Shown here: positions 1 through 6,435 of the stretch, piece after piece | Layout of the letters: the number at the start of each line of letters is the position of its first letter | Position numbering within the stretch: the stretch's first letter is position 1 | Assembly (NCBI GenBank): GCA_964435115.1 | Contig: CAYSYM010000073.1 | Span: 1 to 16,496 of the forward strand | Reading direction: 5' to 3' | Origin: CAYSYM01 sp964435115 | Lineage (GTDB): Bacteria; Chloroflexota; UBA6077; CF-72 | Length of the DNA stretch: 16,496 bases | Notes under the pieces: generated by a model | Databases searched by the model: none | What the model was told of the DNA's origin: nothing | Seen by the model: only the letters and a program-made list of their open reading frames with translations | Translations under genes and position numbers: made by a program

Positions 1-1779
1 CCGCCGGTGGGCAGGCGCACGCCCGCAGCACGTCGCCGTAGTACCCGCATGGGCACCCATGCGTCGGCAAATGCCATAGTGATTTGCGTTGGTGGCGCTG
101 AAATCGCACGGGAACTCGCCCCCGTTTTGCCCGCTCTCGGCCCCGTCCTGGGCCCCTCCTGAGGATGTTAAATCAAACCAGCTGGAAACTTTCGCCGGCC
201 CGTCGGCGCCATCCCCGGCGGCCAGCAGCAGTGGGGAGGCGGGGACGTGGAGCTCCAGCGCGCCCGGCTTGAGGACCACGCGGCGGAGGCAGGTGGCCAG
301 CAGCCGGCGTTGGTCGACCACGTCCCGCAGCTCGTCGAAGACGTCGGCCAGGCGCCGCAGGCCGCGCATGGTCGCCTCGAGATCGATGGCCGTGGCCGCC
401 CGCGCCGCGACCTCCGCCTCGATCGTCGCCTGCTCGCCCTCCAGCGCCGCCCGCTCCCCGTCCAGGTGCGCCTTGCGGGCGGCGAACTCCGGCTTGCTGA
501 TGAGCCGGTCCTCGGCGAGCTCGAGCAGCGACGCGAGCCGGTTCGTGAGCCGCTCCAGCTCGGCGGCCGCTGCCGCCCGCCGCTCGACGAGGGGGCGCAG
601 CCCCGCCGCGAATGCCTCCTGCGCCTCGCCGGCGAGCGCGGCCAGCCGCTCCCGGTCGAGCGCGAGCCGGCCCAGCTCCTCGATGACCACGCGCTCGATC
701 ACGGCTGCCGGGACTTGCCTCTGCTCGCAGGTGCCCTTGTGGCTCGCCCGCCGACACCGATAGTACCCCACCCGGTAGCTGCCCCGCTTGGTCGTCACGG
801 TGCTGTGGATCCCGTACATCTTCGTGCCGCAGGTGCATTCCACGAGGCCCGAGAGCAGGTGGGGGCTGACGGCGGTGCGGGGCGGCGTGCCCTCGATCTC
901 CGCCGCCACCCGCAGCAGCTCGTCCATCCGCTCCTGGGTGAAGATCGGCGCGCAGAAGTTCTCGACGGCGACGTGCTCCTCGGCCGGCCGCGGCACCGCG
1001 GTCTTGCCCTTCACCGTCCGCCGGTTGTAGACCAGCGTCCCGACATTGATCGGCTGCAACAGGACACGCTTGACCGAAGTGGGCGTCCACTCCGCGGCCG
1101 CGTGGCCCTTGCGGACGACGCGCCCCTCGCGCTCGAGCGTCTCCCAGCCCCGCGTGCGGAGGCCCTGTCGATTGAGCGCGATGGCCACCCCGCGCCAGGT
1201 GCGCGTCTGGAGGAGGAGCTCCCGCATGCGGTGGAGGATCGCGGCCTCCTCGGGGACGATCTCCAGCTTGCCGTCCTCCACCCGCCGCCCGTACGGGGCC
1301 AGGCCGCCGTTCCACTTGCCGCGCCGGGCGCGCAGCTTCATGTCCTCGGCCACCCGCTCGGCCGTGATGCCGCGCTCCAGTTCGGCGATCGCGCCCAGGA
1401 TGTGCAGCATGAAGCGCCCGACCGGGCCGGAGGTGTCGATGTTGTCCCGCAGCGAGATGAACTTGACCCCGTGCGCTTCGAACAGGCGCATCAGGTCGAG
1501 GAGGTCGGCCAGCGAGCGGCTGATCCGGTCGAGCTTGGTCACGACGACCAAGCGGACCCGCCCGGCCCGCACGTCGGCGAGGAGCCGCTGGAGATCGGGC
1601 CGGTCCGTGTCCTTCGCCGAGATACCCTCATCCTTATAGAGGCGCAGCTTGAGCCCCTGCACCGCGCCATGAGCCTCCAGCGCCTGGATTTGGTTCTGGA
1701 GGGCGTCCCGCTCCACCTGCATGTCGGTCGAGACACGCACGTAGCCCGCGTCCCACTGCTCGATCGCCCGTCGCTTCAT
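1..1779 (-). CDS. Large serine recombinase (site-specific integrase), copy 1, 3' end beyond the window
   Basis: This predicted DNA integrase would cut and rejoin attachment sites through a serine nucleophile. The resolvase domain (about residues 10-155) has the YVRVSTD motif with nucleophile Ser17 and the KLDRISRS motif near residues 82-89. A recombinase domain follows (about 165-290). Next come a zinc ribbon with C315, C317, C342 and C351, and a charged, coiled-coil-like stretch (about 370-490). I chose the ATG at 1779 because GAGGAG lies nine bases upstream and the start matches copy 2; an ATG at 1785 is also possible. All 593 codons to the window edge are open, so the stop is outside. Residues 1-513 align without a gap to the copy at 4556-6193. 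The tail beyond residue 513 is unrelated to that copy and loses the strong G/C third-position bias. The family call is firm; the tail is uncertain. Confidence 0.9.
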   Translation of the reverse strand, partial: MKRRAIEQWDAGYVRVSTDMQVERDALQNQIQALEAHGAVQGLKLRLYKDEGISAKDTDRPDLQRLLADVRAGRVRLVVVTKLDRISRSLADLLDLMRLFEAHGVKFISLRDNIDTSGPVGRFMLHILGAIAELERGITAERVAEDMKLRARRGKWNGGLAPYGRRVEDGKLEIVPEEAAILHRMRELLLQTRTWRGVAIALNRQGLRTRGWETLEREGRVVRKGHAAAEWTPTSVKRVLLQPINVGTLVYNRRTVKGKTAVPRPAEEHVAVENFCAPIFTQERMDELLRVAAEIEGTPPRTAVSPHLLSGLVECTCGTKMYGIHSTVTTKRGSYRVGYYRCRRASHKGTCEQRQVPAAVIERVVIEELGRLALDRERLAALAGEAQEAFAAGLRPLVERRAAAAAELERLTNRLASLLELAEDRLISKPEFAARKAHLDGERAALEGEQATIEAEVAARAATAIDLEATMRGLRRLADVFDELRDVVDQRRLLATCLRRVVLKPGALELHVPASPLLLAAGDGADGPAKVSSWFDLTSSGGAQDGAESGQNGGEFPCDFSATNANHYGICRRMGAHAGTTATCCGRAPAHRR

Positions 1780-1871
1780 CGTCATCCACTCCTCATCTCA
1801 TGCTGTCTGACCGCCCCTGATCCGGCTTGCCCAGCGCCCGCTGGCGGCCGAGTCCCAAGAGCAACGGCCTT

Positions 1872-2456
1872 TCATCGGCGCTCTTCGCCCGAGGCTTCCT
1901 CCCGCTGCTCGTGAGCGATCCTGTCGAGGGGGAGCTCCGTGCTGCGCAGGGCCCGGATGGGGGGCGGCTCGGCCAGGTTGCGGGGCAGCACGACGAGGTT
2001 GAGCCCCGGCAGCGCGGCCGAGGGGACCAGCAGCCCCTCGTACCCCCTGGCCATCGCCGCCGTGGCCAGCTCCTGACAGGGCTGCTGGTCGGAACCCGTC
2101 AGGTCGGCCGCGGTCAATCCCACAGCGGCCGGATCGGAGATATCGAAGATACGGCTCAGGTCCACCTCGAGCTCGCTCAGGACGTTGTTCTGGAGGTAGG
2201 CCAGATTGCGCGCCGTGCTGCGTCGCACCATCTCCCAGATGGCGATCTCCGGCGCGAGCGAGGTGTACAGGGCGGGGAAGGCCTGGTCGGGCGGGAAGAG
2301 ATCGAGGCCGCGGTGGTAGCGCCCCGAGGTGCGCAGCGACAGGCTCCAGTCGGTGGGCGCGACCTCCCGCCAGTGGACGCGCCAGACCGTGCCCCGGAAG
2401 CGGCGGGCGGCCGCGGCCGCGACGGCGCGCTCGGCGTCCCAGCCCCCGGCAGGCAT
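1872..2456 (-). CDS. RES-domain toxin of an Xre-RES (MbcT-like) toxin-antitoxin module
   Basis: RES-domain toxins of this family deplete cellular NAD+ when not held by their Xre/MbcA-type antitoxin. The 194-residue product has the usual length. A RES fold is visible from about residue 20: VWRVHW with Arg26, SGRYH with Arg46, LYTS with Tyr64, APEIAIWEM with Glu70 and Glu75, and LLVPSAALPGLNLVVLP with Ser146. These are the positions where the family keeps its conserved Arg, Tyr, Glu and Ser. The ATG at 2456 lies 11 bases after the antitoxin stop. No in-frame GTG or ATG is nearer, and no good Shine-Dalgarno is visible, so translation probably depends on antitoxin translation, which would keep toxin yield low. 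The module lies between two integrase genes. The NAD+ activity is family knowledge, not shown here. Confidence 0.85.
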   Translation of the reverse strand: MPAGGWDAERAVAAAAARRFRGTVWRVHWREVAPTDWSLSLRTSGRYHRGLDLFPPDQAFPALYTSLAPEIAIWEMVRRSTARNLAYLQNNVLSELEVDLSRIFDISDPAAVGLTAADLTGSDQQPCQELATAAMARGYEGLLVPSAALPGLNLVVLPRNLAEPPPIRALRSTELPLDRIAHEQREEASGEERR

Positions 2457-2467
2457 CGCGGCTGGCG

Positions 2468-2821
2468 TTACAGGTAGACACCGGCCGCCACCCCCTCGAG
2501 GTCCGCGCGCACGCGGTCGAGGCGGCCGGCCTTGAGGGCCTCTTCCGGGGTGAACCCGCCGAGGTAGCGGCTGGATGCCTGGAGCCACGCCTGCGCCGCC
2601 TCGGGCGTGCCGAACATGCGCAGGAGTTGGTCACGCAGAACCACCAGGTCTCCCAGACGCTCCCGGGTCTTGCCCTGGGGCACGCTCTGGTTCGCCCGCC
2701 AGCGCTCGACGGTCCGGCGATCGACATCGAGCGCCCGCGCGATCGTCTCAAGCGAAACCCCCAGGTCCCGCTCCAGGCCCTTGATGATCGGGCCGCAGTT
2801 GAGGATGCTGACATCGGCCAC
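2468..2821 (-). CDS. Xre/MbcA/ParS-type antitoxin of the RES module
   Basis: Predicted DNA-binding antitoxin that neutralises the downstream RES toxin and represses its own promoter. The 117 residues show a helix-turn-helix at about residues 15-45 (GVSLETIARALDVDRRTVERW). A C-terminal toxin-binding domain (DUF2384 type) covers about residues 62-117 and contains FGTPEAAQAWL and GGFTPEEALKAGRLDRV. I chose the GTG at 2821 because GGGAGG lies six bases upstream. The longer reading from an ATG at 2854 would begin inside a plausible -10 box, so it is less likely. The gene is first in a two-gene operon with the toxin, the normal order for Xre-RES pairs. The family call is strong; autoregulation is inferred from relatives. 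Confidence 0.88.
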   Translation of the reverse strand: MADVSILNCGPIIKGLERDLGVSLETIARALDVDRRTVERWRANQSVPQGKTRERLGDLVVLRDQLLRMFGTPEAAQAWLQASSRYLGGFTPEEALKAGRLDRVRADLEGVAAGVYL

Positions 2822-2849
2822 GGCACACCTCCCACTCGGTGTCCGCCTC

Positions 2850-2878
2850 AGCATACCATGTCCGGCGTTATTTGTCGT
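2850..2878 (-). promoter_or_regulatory. Possible promoter of the Xre-RES operon
   Basis: On the minus strand a -35-like ACGACA (2878-2873) is separated by 17 bases from a -10-like TATGCT (2855-2850). Each matches the consensus at four of six positions. Transcription would start near 2843, leaving a short leader that carries the GGGAGG ribosome site before the GTG at 2821. In this GC-rich background the match stands out, but it is only a by-eye call. Confidence 0.3.
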
Positions 2879-3022
2879 CCAGCATCTGCGCGACTTACAG
2901 CGGTCGTCCGAGGAGCCCTGCTAAGTTGCCACGGCCCCGTCGGTGCAGTGCGTCGCTCCTCGAAGCAGCCGATACGGTGTTGGAGGCCGGCGCGGACGTG
3001 GACCCGGGTGGAGGACTGGATG

Positions 3023-3052
3023 CCCGAGCAGCGAATTCGGTCGCTGCTCGGG
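3023..3052 (-). terminator. Strong hairpin between VapC and the Xre-RES operon, possible terminator
   Basis: A perfect 12-base-pair stem (CCCGAGCAGCGA pairing with TCGCTGCTCGGG) encloses a six-base loop, ATTCGG. It can be extended by two pairs past a one-base bulge. It begins 33 bases after the VapC stop codon, where a terminator would be expected, and insulates the two toxin-antitoxin operons. No T tract follows on the minus strand, so it would be a hairpin-only terminator, or else an operator or RNA-processing site. The structure is certain; its role is inferred. Confidence 0.45.
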
Positions 3053-3085
3053 GCAGGCTCCCGACTACCCCTGATGCCCAGCCGC

Positions 3086-3499
3086 CTACGGCCGGATCAG
3101 GCGGACGGTCACGCCCACGTCGAGGGCTGCCCAACTCCGGTCGGCGGTGATCACCGGCCGGCCGAGGCGGAGGCCGGTGGCCAGGCAGGCGCGGTCGCCC
3201 AGGGAGAGGCCCTGCGCCCGGGTGACGGCGCGCAGCCGGGCGATGGCGACCGCATCATCCTCGGTCAGCGGCACCACCTCCAGCAGGCCACCGATCAGCC
3301 CCTGCTCCTGCAGGCGGCGGTGGGCCGTCGCCGGGTCCTCGCCGGCGTCGCCCAGGCGCGAGAGCACCTCGGCGTAGTTGACGACGTTGATGACGGCCCC
3401 GACGGCGAGCGCCGCCTGGACCGTCTCGCTGCCGGGCTCGCCCTGGAGGTACGCGAGCAAGGCCGAGGCATCCAGAACTGAGCCGGCGGGCTCGTCCAT
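3086..3499 (-). CDS. vapC: VapC toxin, PIN-domain ribonuclease
   Basis: Predicted Mg2+-dependent endoribonuclease toxin of a VapBC module. Such toxins usually cut tRNA or rRNA. The 137-residue protein is one PIN domain with the complete acidic set: Asp10 (VLDASALL), Glu44 (NYAEVLSRL), Asp102 (SLGDRACLATGLRLG) and Asp120 (VITADRSW). No catalytic residue is missing, so the toxin looks active. Its ATG at 3499 overlaps the antitoxin TGA by one base (TGATG), a sign of translational coupling and of a toxin made only alongside its antitoxin. The specific RNA target cannot be read from the sequence. The family assignment is very secure. Confidence 0.94.
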   Translation of the reverse strand: MDEPAGSVLDASALLAYLQGEPGSETVQAALAVGAVINVVNYAEVLSRLGDAGEDPATAHRRLQEQGLIGGLLEVVPLTEDDAVAIARLRAVTRAQGLSLGDRACLATGLRLGRPVITADRSWAALDVGVTVRLIRP

Positions 3500-3765
3500 C
3501 AGGGCGCGTCCTCGCGCCTGGCCTCCTCTCGGCGCTCGGCGATGAGCTCATCCGCCAGCGAGCGCCCGGGCGCGAGATCGCGATAGAGGCCGCACAGGCG
3601 CCGTGCCTGCTCGCGCGCCGGGACGACCCGGAAGCCGCCTTCGGCGTCGACCGTGACGATCAGCCGGTCGCCGGGCTGTAAATCCAGGCGTTGCCGCAGC
3701 CGGGCCGGGAGCACCAGCCGGCCGCGCTCGCCGAGGGCAATCGTGTAGCGCTCAGTGCGGTTCAT
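3499..3765 (-). CDS. vapB: VapB antitoxin, SpoVT/AbrB-type swapped-hairpin DNA-binding protein
   Basis: Predicted antitoxin for the adjacent VapC, acting as DNA-binding repressor and toxin inhibitor. In the 88-residue protein, residues 6-48 form an AbrB/SpoVT half-barrel (RYTIALGERGRLVLPARLR, then LQPGDRLIVTVD). Residues about 50-88 form a charged helical tail (LADELIAERREEARRED) of the type that blocks the VapC active site. I prefer the ATG at 3765. An upstream in-frame ATG at 3783 exists but would sit upstream of the apparent -10 box, and the added residues do not resemble the family. There is no clear Shine-Dalgarno before 3765; the transcript may be leaderless. The gene is first in the operon and is coupled to vapC. 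Confidence 0.9.
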   Translation of the reverse strand: MNRTERYTIALGERGRLVLPARLRQRLDLQPGDRLIVTVDAEGGFRVVPAREQARRLCGLYRDLAPGRSLADELIAERREEARREDAP

Positions 3766-3771
3766 GGCTCG

Positions 3772-3780
3772 ATTGTACCA
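3772..3780 (-). promoter_or_regulatory. Extended -10 element for vapBC
   Basis: The minus strand reads TGGTACAAT, an extended -10 (TGn followed by TACAAT, five of six consensus positions). No good -35 is visible 17 bases further upstream, which fits an extended -10 promoter. The start point predicted seven bases downstream falls on or beside the A of the vapB ATG at 3765, so the mRNA would be leaderless or nearly so. Confidence 0.45.
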
Positions 3781-3831
3781 CATCTTCCAGTGTGCCCCCG
3801 TTCGCGACATCGCCCACATCGGCCGAATGTT

Positions 3832-3843
3832 CCCCTTGAGGGG
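3832..3843. repeat. Short inverted repeat upstream of vapB
   Basis: CCCCTTGAGGGG pairs CCCCT with AGGGG around a two-base centre. It lies about 55 bases upstream of the vapBC -10 element. It could be an operator or part of a mobile-element remnant, or it could be chance in GC-rich DNA. Confidence 0.3.
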
Positions 3844-3882
3844 TCCCGACGGTTGACTCCGATTTTGTGTCCGGTGCCCATG

Positions 3883-3909
3883 CGCCCCCTCAGAGAAGCT
3901 GACGGGGCG
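3883..3909. repeat. Imperfect hairpin in the integrase-vapB intergenic region
   Basis: CGCCCCCTCAG and CTGACGGGGCG pair at ten of eleven positions (one C-C mismatch) around the five-base loop AGAAG. Read on the minus strand it lies far downstream of recombinase copy 2 and has no T tract, so a terminator role is weakly supported. The structure itself is clear. Confidence 0.4.
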
Positions 3910-3959
3910 GAGCATCGACCGTCCTCGCGTGACGGTGTGAGCTGACCCGCGCACTGGTC

Positions 3960-3978
3960 GTCACCAGCCGTCGGTGAC
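3960..3978. repeat. Inverted repeat GTCACC-N7-GGTGAC
   Basis: Two perfect six-base arms flank a seven-base centre (AGCCGTC). The geometry suits a dimeric protein site, but no partner protein is indicated and a chance origin is possible. Confidence 0.3.
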
Positions 3979-4069
3979 ACCTGGAGCGATCGTATTCGGC
4001 CTCGCTCTTCGAGCCTGCTGCCCGTCCGGGCTCCTGGTGCACCGGGCCGGGTCGTCGACCCCTCGGAGG

Positions 4070-4166
4070 CGGAAGTAATTGGAAAGTACTTGGCTGCTCG
4101 CGTCGACCGAAGCTCGAACGCCGACCTGTACTGGCCGCTGGTCCAATGTAGCTCGGAAGTAATTGG
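4070..4166. repeat. Pair of 13-base direct repeats, 84 bases apart
   Basis: CGGAAGTAATTGG occurs at 4070-4082 and again at 4154-4166. The motif is AT-rich for this DNA, and an exact 13-mer match so close by is unlikely by chance. The second copy also has a CCAAT shortly before it (4144-4148) that can pair with its ATTGG. Possible roles are recombinase accessory sites, a target-site duplication around a lost insertion, or regulator sites. Confidence 0.5.
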
Positions 4167-4555
4167 CAGATACGGTCCCGGCAGCGGGGGGGGGGCATCG
4201 ACGCAGGTACTGGCCCGCTCGACGAGCGTGCAAGACGCACCGAAGACGCAGGACAACAACGACTGTGGCTACTGGGGCCGAGCCCGTGACGAAGTATCCG
4301 TTCGGCCCACGGACGCAGTGGCACCCGGCGAGGGCCACTGATCCTACTGCCGATCGGACCGGCTAGTGCGCCCCTGGCTGCTCTGGCAGCGGCTGTGGGT
4401 GTAGCCGCGACCGCTGCCGCTGGGGTGTGGGCACGCCGTACCGGCGATGATCGCCAGGCTGGTGGCGCTGATCGCGCACGACCCCGCCCGCTGGGGAGTC
4501 GACAGCAGCCAAGGGGCCGACCGCCCGCGGTGGCAGCTGTGCCGGCAGTGGGGGG

Positions 4556-6193
4556 CTACGCCGGTGGTCGGTGGTCGTTGGCGGGGCCTGAGGGTTCCAA
4601 TCGATCAGCCTGGTCCGGGTCGTCCTCGCGCCGAACGACGATCGTCGGATAGGCCGGTGCGTGCAGCTCGATACAGTCCTCGCGCACGACCAGGCGGTGC
4701 AGGCAGGTCTCGAGGAGCCGTCGCCGCTCGCTCACATCCTCCAGCTCGTCGTAGATATCGCTGAGCCGTTCGAGGCCCGCAAGCGCCCCGGCGAGGTCGA
4801 TCGCCGTCGCCGCCCGGGCCCGCAATTCCCGCTCGACCGCCGCCAGCTCCGCCGCCGTCGCCGTCCGCTCCTCGTCCAGCCGCGCCTTCCGCGCGGCGAA
4901 CTCCGCTTTGTCGATCAGCCGATCCTCCGCCAGCTCGATGAGCGCCTCGTGCCGACTCGCCAGCCGCTCCAGCTCCCCGGCCAGCGCCGCCCGGCGCTCG
5001 AACAGCGGCTGGACATCCCCGACGAACTGGGCCTCGGCCGCCCCCGCCAGCGCCTGGAGCCGCTCGGGATCGAGCCCCAGCGCCCGCAGCTCGCGCTCCA
5101 CCAGCGGCTCGAGCACCGCCGCCGGTACCTGGCGCATGGCGCACGTCCCCGCGTGGCTTGCCCGTCGGCAGCGGTAATAGACCACCGGGCGGCGCCCTTG
5201 CCTGGTGTCGACGTAGTTCTTGACGGGGTACATCTTCGCGCCGCATTGGCAAGAGACGAGCCCGGAGAGCAGATAGGTGCTGCCGGCCCGCGCCGGCGGC
5301 TCCCCCTCGATCTCCGCAGCGATCCGCACCAGCTCGTCCATCTCCTCCCTGGTGAAGATCGGCTCGCAGAAGCCCTCGACCACCACGTGCTCCTCGGCCG
5401 GCCGCGCCACGTGGGTCCGTCCTTGCGGTCGGCGCCGGTTGTAGACCAGCGTGCCGACGTTGATCGGCTGGAGCAGCACGCGCTTGACCGCCTCCGGCGC
5501 CCACTCGGCCGGCGGCTTGCCCTTGCGCACCACCCGCCCGTCCCGTTCCAGCGGCGCCCAGCCGCGCGTGCGCTTCCCCTCGCGGTTGAGCGCGATCGCT
5601 ACCCCGCGCCAGCTCCGCTTGTCGCGGAGCAGTTGGCGCATCCGCTGGAGGACGACGGCCTCCTCGGCGACGATCTCGAGCCGGCCATCCACCAGCCGGC
5701 GGCCATACGGCGCCATACCCCCGTTCCACTTGCCGCGGCGGGCGCGCAGCTTCATGTCCTCGGCCACCCGCTCGGCGGTGATCGCCCGCTCCAGCTCGGC
5801 GATCGCGCCCAGGATGTGCAGCATGAAGCGGCCGACCGGGCCGGAGGTGTCGATGTTGTCGCGCAGGGAGATGAACTTGACCCCGTGCTGCTCGAAGAGG
5901 CGCATCAGGTCGAGCAGGTCGGCCAGCGAGCGGCTGATCCGGTCGAGCTTGGTCACGACGACCGAGCGGACCCGCCCGGCCCGCACGTCGGCCAGCAACT
6001 CCTGGAGCTGGGGGCGGTCGGTGTCCTTGGCCGACAGGCCCGCCTCGGGGTAGAGGCGCAGCCGCAGCCCGTGCGCGGCGGCATACGCCTCCAGCGCCTG
6101 GACCTGGTTCTGGAGGGCGTCCCGCTCGACCTGGATGTCGGTCGAGACCCGCGGGTAGCCGGCGTCCCACTGCTCGACGACCGCTCGTGCCAT
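4556..6193 (-). CDS. Large serine recombinase (site-specific integrase), copy 2
   Basis: Predicted integrase/excisionase of the conjugative element encoded to the right. The 545-residue protein has a resolvase domain with YPRVSTD (nucleophile Ser17) and KLDRISRS (about 82-89), then a recombinase domain beginning near APYGRR (about 165-290). A zinc ribbon follows (CQCGAK, then YYRCRRASHAGTC; C315, C317, C342, C351), then a charged helical region (about 390-490), and it ends at TAG. Its length is normal for a complete large serine recombinase. I chose the ATG at 6193 (GGGGA eight bases upstream, start matching copy 1). A GTG at 6208 would overlap the preceding stop as TAGTG and is a real alternative. 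It is last in the conjugation operon. Copy 1 at 1-1779 is collinear through residue 513, after which the tails differ completely. Confidence 0.93.
   Translation of the reverse strand: MARAVVEQWDAGYPRVSTDIQVERDALQNQVQALEAYAAAHGLRLRLYPEAGLSAKDTDRPQLQELLADVRAGRVRSVVVTKLDRISRSLADLLDLMRLFEQHGVKFISLRDNIDTSGPVGRFMLHILGAIAELERAITAERVAEDMKLRARRGKWNGGMAPYGRRLVDGRLEIVAEEAVVLQRMRQLLRDKRSWRGVAIALNREGKRTRGWAPLERDGRVVRKGKPPAEWAPEAVKRVLLQPINVGTLVYNRRRPQGRTHVARPAEEHVVVEGFCEPIFTREEMDELVRIAAEIEGEPPARAGSTYLLSGLVSCQCGAKMYPVKNYVDTRQGRRPVVYYRCRRASHAGTCAMRQVPAAVLEPLVERELRALGLDPERLQALAGAAEAQFVGDVQPLFERRAALAGELERLASRHEALIELAEDRLIDKAEFAARKARLDEERTATAAELAAVERELRARAATAIDLAGALAGLERLSDIYDELEDVSERRRLLETCLHRLVVREDCIELHAPAYPTIVVRREDDPDQADRLEPSGPANDHRPPA
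4655..6193 (-). repeat. Long direct repeat: recombinase copy 2 segment matching 241-1779
   Basis: The 1539 bases here align codon for codon with 241-1779 at a constant offset of 4414 bases. The similarity is clear at the DNA level. The stretches around 5741-5900 and 1327-1486, for example, differ at only scattered positions, many of them third-codon bases. Such repeats in direct orientation could recombine homologously and remove the intervening toxin-antitoxin genes. Confidence 0.8.
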
Positions 6194-6207
6194 GCGCCTC
6201 GTCCCCA

Positions 6208-6435
6208 CTACTCACGCCGCTCCGGCAGTCGGCCGTCGACCTGGCCGGGGCCACCGCCGAGTTCTTCGGCGAGCCGGGCGGCCCGGCGGCAGGCGGCCTT
6301 GATGATCAGCCGCTCGAGCTCCTCTTCGCGGTGCCGCAGCTCCTCGGCCGAGAGCGGCTCGACGGCCGGTCGCAGCTCGACCGCCACGCCCCGACGCGCT
6401 CGCCCGGCCCGCCCGTCCTCAGGCGCGCTCAGCAC
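6208..6435 (-). CDS. Small charged protein of unknown function, upstream of the integrase
   Basis: I do not recognise this 75-residue protein. Its first third is Arg- and Gly-rich; the middle (about residues 28-53, LSAEELRHREEELERLIIKA and onward) is a likely amphipathic helix; the tail is polar. I chose the GTG at 6435 because GAGGAGG sits five bases upstream, which is better than the in-frame ATG at 6456 that lies inside that ribosome site. Its TAG stop touches a possible GTG start of recombinase copy 2 (TAGTG), so the two are probably co-translated. Position beside an integrase makes a recombination directionality factor or other accessory protein possible, but nothing in the sequence proves it. 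Confidence 0.5.
   Translation of the reverse strand: MLSAPEDGRAGRARRGVAVELRPAVEPLSAEELRHREEELERLIIKAACRRAARLAEELGGGPGQVDGRLPERRE

Larger units (their letters stand above)
3766..4555. other. About 790 bases without a convincing gene, between the vapBC promoter and recombinase copy 2
   Basis: No frame here shows a recognisable domain, and the part at about 3770-4180 is less GC-rich than its surroundings. It holds a 13-base direct repeat (4070 and 4154), a run of ten G (4186-4195), and inverted repeats at 3832-3843, 3883-3909 and 3960-3978. There is also an interrupted palindrome at 4049-4061 (GGGTCG, one base, CGACCC). Lying directly downstream of an integrase gene, it is a reasonable place for an attachment site or element end, but I cannot identify one. 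A plus-strand reading frame from 4447 has a GC-rich third position up to about 4570 but no recognisable family and collides with the recombinase gene. Confidence 0.55.

Noticed and set aside
3766..3870. Minus-strand peptide containing VGTPQG, recalling the GTPQG motif of group II intron reverse transcriptases
   Set aside because: The motif is isolated. No neighbouring reverse-transcriptase motifs or intron structure are visible, and the frame ends just inside vapB.
4186..4195. Run of ten G as a possible phase-variation tract
   Set aside because: It lies in no supported coding frame or promoter, so slippage would have no evident effect. It could also be a sequencing-length uncertainty.
4385..4418. 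GGCAGCGG and CCGCTGCC arms as a terminator for integrase copy 2
   Set aside because: Eight-base arms with a long 18-base loop, no T tract, and more than 130 bases past the stop; easily chance in this GC-rich DNA.
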